Shown here piece by piece: positions 59,519 through 64,000 of a DNA stretch of 64,000 bases (its first letter is position 1; every line of letters starts with the position of its first letter). This DNA is from Caryophanales bacterium UBA4682 (GTDB lineage: Bacteria > Bacillota_I > Bacilli_A > RFN20 > CAG-288): positions 1-64,000 of the forward strand of contig DHKY01000011.1 in NCBI GenBank assembly GCA_002404995.1. Reading direction: 5' to 3'. A program made the position numbers and the translations under genes. The notes under the pieces are model-generated. The model was not told the origin of the DNA and did no database searches. It saw only the letters and a program-made list of their open reading frames with translations.

Positions 59519-61933
59519 ATGCCACAAGAATATTTCCTCTCTGTACACGATATTGTTGATGTCCTATTAAGAACAGGCCATTTAGATACCCGTATTTTCA
59601 ATCAATCCTCGATGCTTGAAGGCACACGTCTTCATCAGTTTCACCAGAGCCAGCAAGGAGATGACTACCAGTCCGAAGTCCCCTTAAAAAACAATTTTCA
59701 ATGCAAAGATTTTATTTTCCATGTTTCCGGAAAAGCCGATGGTTTGATTACCCATCCAGATGGTTCCTATACCATTGACGAAATTAAAACTACTGTCGCT
59801 GATTTAGATGAATTTTCAAAAGATCATTCCGGCTGGCATCTTGGTCAGGCTAGGTTTTATGCCTATAGGTTTTGCCATCAGAATAATGTCAAACTCATCG
59901 AAATTCAACTAACTTATATTAAGCAAACTGATTACCATATCCAGAAAAGAATTGTTAACACTTATTCTTTTTCAGAGCTTGACCAGTTTGTTAATGGTCT
60001 TATTTTTCAATATTCAGAATACCTAAGTAAAATTAGAAAAAGGAAAGTCGAACGAGATGAGTCTAGGAAAGACTTGGTTTTCCCATTTCGTAGCTTCCGT
60101 CCCGGCCAAGAAAAAAGGATTCATTATGTTAAGGATTCTTTTGATGAAGAGAAACGGATTTTCGTTGAAGCTCCAACCGGCATTGGAAAAACAATATCGG
60201 TCCTTTATCCAAGGATGGAAAGGTTTAAGGAAGGGAAAGCAGAGCGTTGCTTTTATTTAACCAGCAAAAATTCCATTAAGCAAATAGCCAGGGATTCTCT
60301 GAATCTGTTTATCAAGCAAAGTATAAAGCTTAAGGCGATTTCTTTCACTAGCAAAGAGAATATCTGCTTTAACGACAAGAAGGGACATTGCAATCCGGAT
60401 GAATGTCCGTTTGCTATCCACTATTATGATAAACTTCTTGATGTGATTTTCGACTCATTGTATCGTTACGATGTGTTTGACCGGAAAACAATCGAAGAAA
60501 TCGCTTATCGACATCAGAGGTGTCCTTTTCAGCTTCAGCACGATTTATCAAATTACAGGGATTTTCTTGTTTGTGACTACACTTATGTCTATGACTTCAC
60601 GGATCGATTAGGCCTAAGAGAAGAAACTTTGCCTAGGAAAAAGACTTACCTTGCAGTTGACGAATGCCATAATCTTCCTGACCGTGTACGGAAAAGGTAT
60701 TCCATGGAATTATCTTATTCATTCTTTACAAAGAGGGTTTCCTGTTGCAGTCGGAAAGAATTCCGTATCTTAAAATCTGACCTAAAAAGCTGCATAAAGC
60801 TTCTTAACGCTATTCCAATCGATGAAGATGACGAGAATATTAAGAATCATTCTTTGCAAGTGCTAAGTTATCTCCCCGAAGATATTCTCTCATCGATGAA
60901 CGATATTCTTTCTGACAGGAAGTCTCTAAGGAAAAGCCATATTCATCTATTAACAGATGAAAGGATGGAGTTTTTCTACGAGCTAAACTCCTTTGCTTTT
61001 TTAGCCGAGCTGAGGAAATCAGATGAAATGGCTGCTGCATTCCTTTGTTATGTTCGTGTTGGAGACGATGGCTTAGCATTCTCCATACGAATTTGTAATT
61101 TGGACAGTTCTCCACTGATTAAATCTGGAAATAATAGGTTTTCAGCCTGTGTCTTCTTTTCTGCCACATTGGCTCCAAAGGATTACTACAGGGAGCTCCT
61201 CGGCGGGGATAAGAATGATGTCGACTCTCTTTTAGTACTGCCATCTCCATTTCCAAAGGAAAACCGAAAAGTCAGGATTGACTCACAGATTTCGCTTTAC
61301 TATAAAGACCGTTCTCGTACTATGGTGAGCGTATATTCACTCATCAAAACTGCGGTGAGTGCAAAAAAAGGAAACTATTTTGTTTTCTGCCCTTCTTTTG
61401 AATATTTGTCTAAACTCCAAAACAGGTTTGCAGAAGATCAAGATAGGAATGCAATTCATCTTTTTTGTCAATCGCCTGGGAGGGATGATAAGGCCCAAAA
61501 AGATTTTTTATCACACTTCCAAAACCAAACGGATGTTTCTTCAATTGGTCTGCTTGTTTTAGGGGGTTCTTTCAATGAGGGAGTAGATCTAGTCGGAAAT
61601 CGCCTTATTGGAAGTATAATAATCTCTGTCGGTATTTCAAAAATTAACTTTGAACAGAATCGGATTAAGGACTATTATGATAAAGATGATGGCGGAGCTT
61701 CCCGGAAAGGGTATGCCTACGCTTACAGGTATCCTGGCATCAACCGAATCTTACAGGCGGCTGGTCGTGTAATTCGTAGCGAAGAAGATCGTGGCTTTGT
61801 CCTCTTTATAGATTCTCGATTCCGACAGGAGCCTTACCGGACGATCAGGAAAGAAAATTACGAAGATGCTATTTATCTTTTTTCGCCTTCACAGCTTAAA
61901 CGGATACTCAGTCTCTTCTGGAAGGATGAATAA
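59519..61933 (+). CDS. PD-(D/E)XK nuclease / XPD-DinG-like Fe-S helicase
   Basis: An 804-residue DNA repair-type enzyme. Residues about 1-190 form a PD-(D/E)XK nuclease domain (K-A-D-G-L-I...T-I-D-E-I-K). The helicase follows: Walker A A-P-T-G-I-G-K-T at about 220, an Fe-S cluster region with four Cys (I-C-F...H-C-N...E-C-P-F and later R-C-P-F), V-D-E-C-H-N as the DEAH box, and C-terminal Q-A-A-G-R-V-I-R. Just after Walker A, L-Y-P-M-M-E-R-F uses AGG as Met. Family members process DNA ends or flaps. It ends 2 bp before lepA. The start ATG lacks a clear ribosome binding site. Confidence 0.85.
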   Translation: MPQEYFLSVHDIVDVLLRTGHLDTRIFNQSSMLEGTRLHQFHQSQQGDDYQSEVPLKNNFQCKDFIFHVSGKADGLITHPDGSYTIDEIKTTVADLDEFSKDHSGWHLGQARFYAYRFCHQNNVKLIEIQLTYIKQTDYHIQKRIVNTYSFSELDQFVNGLIFQYSEYLSKIRKRKVERDESRKDLVFPFRSFRPGQEKRIHYVKDSFDEEKRIFVEAPTGIGKTISVLYPRMERFKEGKAERCFYLTSKNSIKQIARDSLNLFIKQSIKLKAISFTSKENICFNDKKGHCNPDECPFAIHYYDKLLDVIFDSLYRYDVFDRKTIEEIAYRHQRCPFQLQHDLSNYRDFLVCDYTYVYDFTDRLGLREETLPRKKTYLAVDECHNLPDRVRKRYSMELSYSFFTKRVSCCSRKEFRILKSDLKSCIKLLNAIPIDEDDENIKNHSLQVLSYLPEDILSSMNDILSDRKSLRKSHIHLLTDERMEFFYELNSFAFLAELRKSDEMAAAFLCYVRVGDDGLAFSIRICNLDSSPLIKSGNNRFSACVFFSATLAPKDYYRELLGGDKNDVDSLLVLPSPFPKENRKVRIDSQISLYYKDRSRTMVSVYSLIKTAVSAKKGNYFVFCPSFEYLSKLQNRFAEDQDRNAIHLFCQSPGRDDKAQKDFLSHFQNQTDVSSIGLLVLGGSFNEGVDLVGNRLIGSIIISVGISKINFEQNRIKDYYDKDDGGASRKGYAYAYRYPGINRILQAAGRVIRSEEDRGFVLFIDSRFRQEPYRTIRKENYEDAIYLFSPSQLKRILSLFWKDE

Positions 61934-61935
61934 CT

Positions 61936-63756
61936 ATGGATTTTGATCAGAATCATATCCGCAATTTCTGTGTCGTTGCTCATATCGATCATGGAAAATC
62001 TACTCTTTGTGATCGTATCCTCGAGAAAACAGGTGCGGTAAGCCAGCGTGAGCTTCTTCCACAGCTTTTGGATGATAGGAGTGTAGAACGTGAACGTGGA
62101 ATAACAGTCAAACTAAATGCTGTCAATGTCACTTATAAGTCAAAAAGCGGGGAAGAGTACCTTTTCAATCTGATTGACACTCCAGGCCATGTCGACTTCA
62201 CCTATGAAGTCAGCCGTTCTTTGAGCGCATGCGAAGGGGCTTTGCTTGTTATCGATGCAACTCAAGGTGTTCAAGCACAAACGTTGGCAAATGGATATCT
62301 TGCAATTGATAATCATCTCAAGCTTCTTCCAGTAATCAATAAAATTGATCTTCCATCCGCAGATGTTGAGCGTTGCCAGCTTGAATTAATCGATACTCTT
62401 CAACTTGATCCAGATGGGTGTATCATGGTCTCTGCCAAAACAGGCCAGGGCGTGGACTCGCTTCTAGAACATATCGTCAATGATTTACCAGCGCCAGACG
62501 GGGATCCGACAAAACCATTAAAAGCTTTGATATTTGATTCCAAGTTTGATTCCTATCGTGGAGTCGTGGTTTTGATTCGCGTTTTTGATGGGCAGGTTTC
62601 TGTCGGAGATAAAATCCGGCTTATGAGTTCAGGCCTCGTTTTCCAGGTTACTGAGCTTGGAATCCGTACTCCCAAAGAAAACAAAGTCTCATCCTTAAAA
62701 GCAGGTGAAGTCGGCTTTCTTGCTGCTTCAATCAAGAATATCAAAGATATTCAGGTTGGTGACACGATAACACTGGATGAAAATCCTACTGATAAGCCAC
62801 TGAAAGGTTTCCGAAAGACTCAACCAATGGTTTATGCAGGCTTTTATCCAAGCGATAACAAAGACTTCGAAAACCTTCATAATGCTCTTGATAAACTGTC
62901 TTTAAACGATGCCTCCCTTGTCTATGAGCCAGAAACTTCCATTGCCCTAGGCTCTGGTTTCCGTTGCGGCTTTCTAGGTCTCTTGCATCTTGAGGTCATC
63001 CAGGAGCGCTTGGAGAACGAGTTCAATCTGGATATTATGGCTACTGCTCCTTCTGTTGTTTACGAAGTCAAAATGACAGATGGGACTACAGAATGGATTT
63101 CTAATCCTGCAGATTTTCCACGTGACCGCACAAAAATCAAGCAAACGTATGAGCCATTTGCTGATGTGAAGATTAGGACGCCAAAGACCTTTGTCGGAAA
63201 CATAAGGACTCTCTGTCAGAATCGACGTGGGCAATATAATAACAGGGTCTATATTGATGAAACACGTGTTGAACTTCAATATAAAATGCCTCTAAGTGAA
63301 ATCGTTTTTGATTTCTTTGATCGCTTAAAGTCAGTTTCCCAAGGATATGCTTCTCTTGACTATGAACTGCTTGGCTATGAGCAAAGCGATGTGGAACGAA
63401 TGGATATCCTTCTTAATGGGGATGCCGTCGATGCTCTTACCACAGTTGTTTTTTCAGGGACCGCATATCCACGTGCACGTGCCACTGTCGATAAATTAAA
63501 AGACGTAATTCCTAAACAGCAGTTTGAGATTCCGGTACAAGCCTGTCTTGGGGGAAGAATCATTGCGAGAAGCGATATTAAAGCTGTTCGCAAAGATGTT
63601 CTGGCTAAGTGTTATGGTGGTGATATCTCGAGAAAGAAAAAGTTACTTGAAAAGCAAAAAGCCGGCAAAAAGCGTAGGAAGGAATTTGGAAAAGTCCAGG
63701 TTCCTCAGGAAGCCTTTATTGCTATTCTTACCGTCGATGAAGGAAACATTAAATAA
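61936..63756 (+). CDS. lepA: Elongation factor 4 (LepA)
   Basis: EF4 is a ribosome-bound GTPase involved in initiation and back-translocation. The 606 residues hold G1 A-H-I-D-H-G-K-S-T, G3 D-T-P-G-H, G4 N-K-I-D and the LepA-specific C-terminal domain. Four invariant Met are AGG: L-L-D-D-M-S-V-E-R-E-R-G (62077-62079), V-G-N-I-M-T-L-C (63205), Y-N-N-M-V-Y (63244) and K-K-R-M-K (63676). Arg in the same motifs are CGT/CGA. It begins 2 bp after the helicase stop. Confidence 0.97.
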   Translation: MDFDQNHIRNFCVVAHIDHGKSTLCDRILEKTGAVSQRELLPQLLDDRSVERERGITVKLNAVNVTYKSKSGEEYLFNLIDTPGHVDFTYEVSRSLSACEGALLVIDATQGVQAQTLANGYLAIDNHLKLLPVINKIDLPSADVERCQLELIDTLQLDPDGCIMVSAKTGQGVDSLLEHIVNDLPAPDGDPTKPLKALIFDSKFDSYRGVVVLIRVFDGQVSVGDKIRLMSSGLVFQVTELGIRTPKENKVSSLKAGEVGFLAASIKNIKDIQVGDTITLDENPTDKPLKGFRKTQPMVYAGFYPSDNKDFENLHNALDKLSLNDASLVYEPETSIALGSGFRCGFLGLLHLEVIQERLENEFNLDIMATAPSVVYEVKMTDGTTEWISNPADFPRDRTKIKQTYEPFADVKIRTPKTFVGNIRTLCQNRRGQYNNRVYIDETRVELQYKMPLSEIVFDFFDRLKSVSQGYASLDYELLGYEQSDVERMDILLNGDAVDALTTVVFSGTAYPRARATVDKLKDVIPKQQFEIPVQACLGGRIIARSDIKAVRKDVLAKCYGGDISRKKKLLEKQKAGKKRRKEFGKVQVPQEAFIAILTVDEGNIK

Positions 63757-63799
63757 TTCAATTAAGCTGTGTTAGAATTTCATTAGAGAGGATACTATT

Positions 63800-64000
63800 G
63801 TGATTCACAACGATGAAGGAAAGAGATTTACCGATGATAGTTATGCTCGGAAGGATGAAGTCCGAAGCATCTATAATGTCGAAGATATTTCGTCTGTCTG
63901 GAGCAGAGTTCTTTCCTATCGTTCATTTTTTAACGAAGAAGTTGAACTTTTAAACAAAGAGGGAGAACACTATCAGGTCTGCCTGACAAAAAAGATTTTG
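63800..64000 (+). CDS. Unknown ORF, cut by the window end
   Basis: A reading frame starts at GTG 63800 behind AGAGAGG (about 8 nt away) and runs open to base 64000, giving 67 codons. It begins I-H-N-D-E-G-K-R-F-T-D-D and contains S-V-W-S-R-V-L-S-Y-R-S-F-F-N. I do not recognise the family from this fragment. It may be co-transcribed with lepA, 43 bp away. Confidence 0.55.
   Translation, partial: MIHNDEGKRFTDDSYARKDEVRSIYNVEDISSVWSRVLSYRSFFNEEVELLNKEGEHYQVCLTKKIL

Noticed and set aside
1..64000. AGG as ordinary Arg with many independent substitutions
   Set aside because: It would require dozens of Met-to-Arg changes at invariant or buried sites, while CGN/AGA never appear there. Met reading repairs all of them at once.
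1..64000. CRISPR arrays, insertion sequences or prophage genes
   Set aside because: No spaced direct-repeat array, transposase, integrase or phage structural gene was found on either strand.

Overview
The window is a gene-dense chromosomal segment of a low-GC, Gram-positive-type bacterium, most probably an uncultivated member of the Bacilli. Supporting signs are RNase J, lipoproteins with Cys lipoboxes, a Pst/PhoPR phosphate regulon, the archaeal-type short prolyl-tRNA synthetase, holA next to rpsT, AGGAGG ribosome binding sites and sigma-A-like promoters. No prophage, insertion sequence or CRISPR array is visible.

The main result is that the codon AGG does not behave as arginine here; it behaves as methionine. 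AGG falls on invariant Met positions in protein after protein: PstB Walker B (I-L-M-D-E-P), S20 (S-S-M-R-T), cyclophilin (F-M-I-Q-G-G-D), DeoC (V-D-M-V-I-N and R-L-M-R-K), LepA (four sites), RarA (Y-R-M-R-P), MnmA (F-M-R-N-W), fructose-bisphosphate aldolase (I-M-F-D-G-S), purine nucleoside phosphorylase (two sites) and transketolase (three sites). Signal peptides and membrane helices that look broken by Arg become ordinary hydrophobic segments. Conserved Arg positions use CGN or AGA. In pstB AGG (10 codons) outnumbers internal ATG (2). Protein descriptions below use AGG=Met. As I recall, a computational genetic-code screen (Codetta, Shulgina and Eddy 2021) reported AGG-to-Met in one clade of uncultivated Bacilli; this window looks like a member. 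No tRNA with a CCU anticodon lies in the window.

Layout. 1-692: edge of an ABC transporter gene of unusually high GC. 757-7116: rarA-PNP (minus), dtd-mnmA, rpsU, serine dehydratase (plus), an unknown membrane-anchored protein (minus). 7259-15129, minus: transketolase, a structured small RNA with its own promoter and terminator, then trmL, pepP, proS and a degenerate GGDEF/EAL membrane protein. 15248-15691: acpP, tRNA-Asn, tRNA-Glu. 15771-24348, minus: a three-gene cassette of an orphan solute-binding lipoprotein, a giant leucine-rich-repeat lipoprotein and a large c-di-GMP enzyme. 24510-29012: housekeeping genes (gpmA, cyclophilin, holA, rpsT, deoC). 29046-33733, minus: a degenerate RNase J, exonuclease III and the agmatine-to-putrescine pair aguB-aguA. 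33793-39726: DJ-1 protein, CvpA-like protein, P-loop kinase/CYTH fusion, fba, HD protein, deoxynucleoside kinase, unknown protein. 39833-46135: lipoprotein, PAP2, NUDIX, purA-purB and a cysteine-synthase-like protein without its PLP lysine. 46187-49501, minus: lemA, a membrane partner, an SDR oxidoreductase. 49576-56826: Pho box followed by pstSCAB-phoU-phoP-phoR. 56830-64000: a nuclease-like protein, tRNA-Phe with an inverted partial copy beside it, an unknown repeat protein, a nuclease-helicase, lepA and a cut-off ORF.

Together this is core metabolism and translation interleaved with phosphate sensing, c-di-GMP signalling and polyamine synthesis. The accessory novelty lies in the genetic code, the c-di-GMP cassette, the small RNA and several proteins that have lost catalytic residues.
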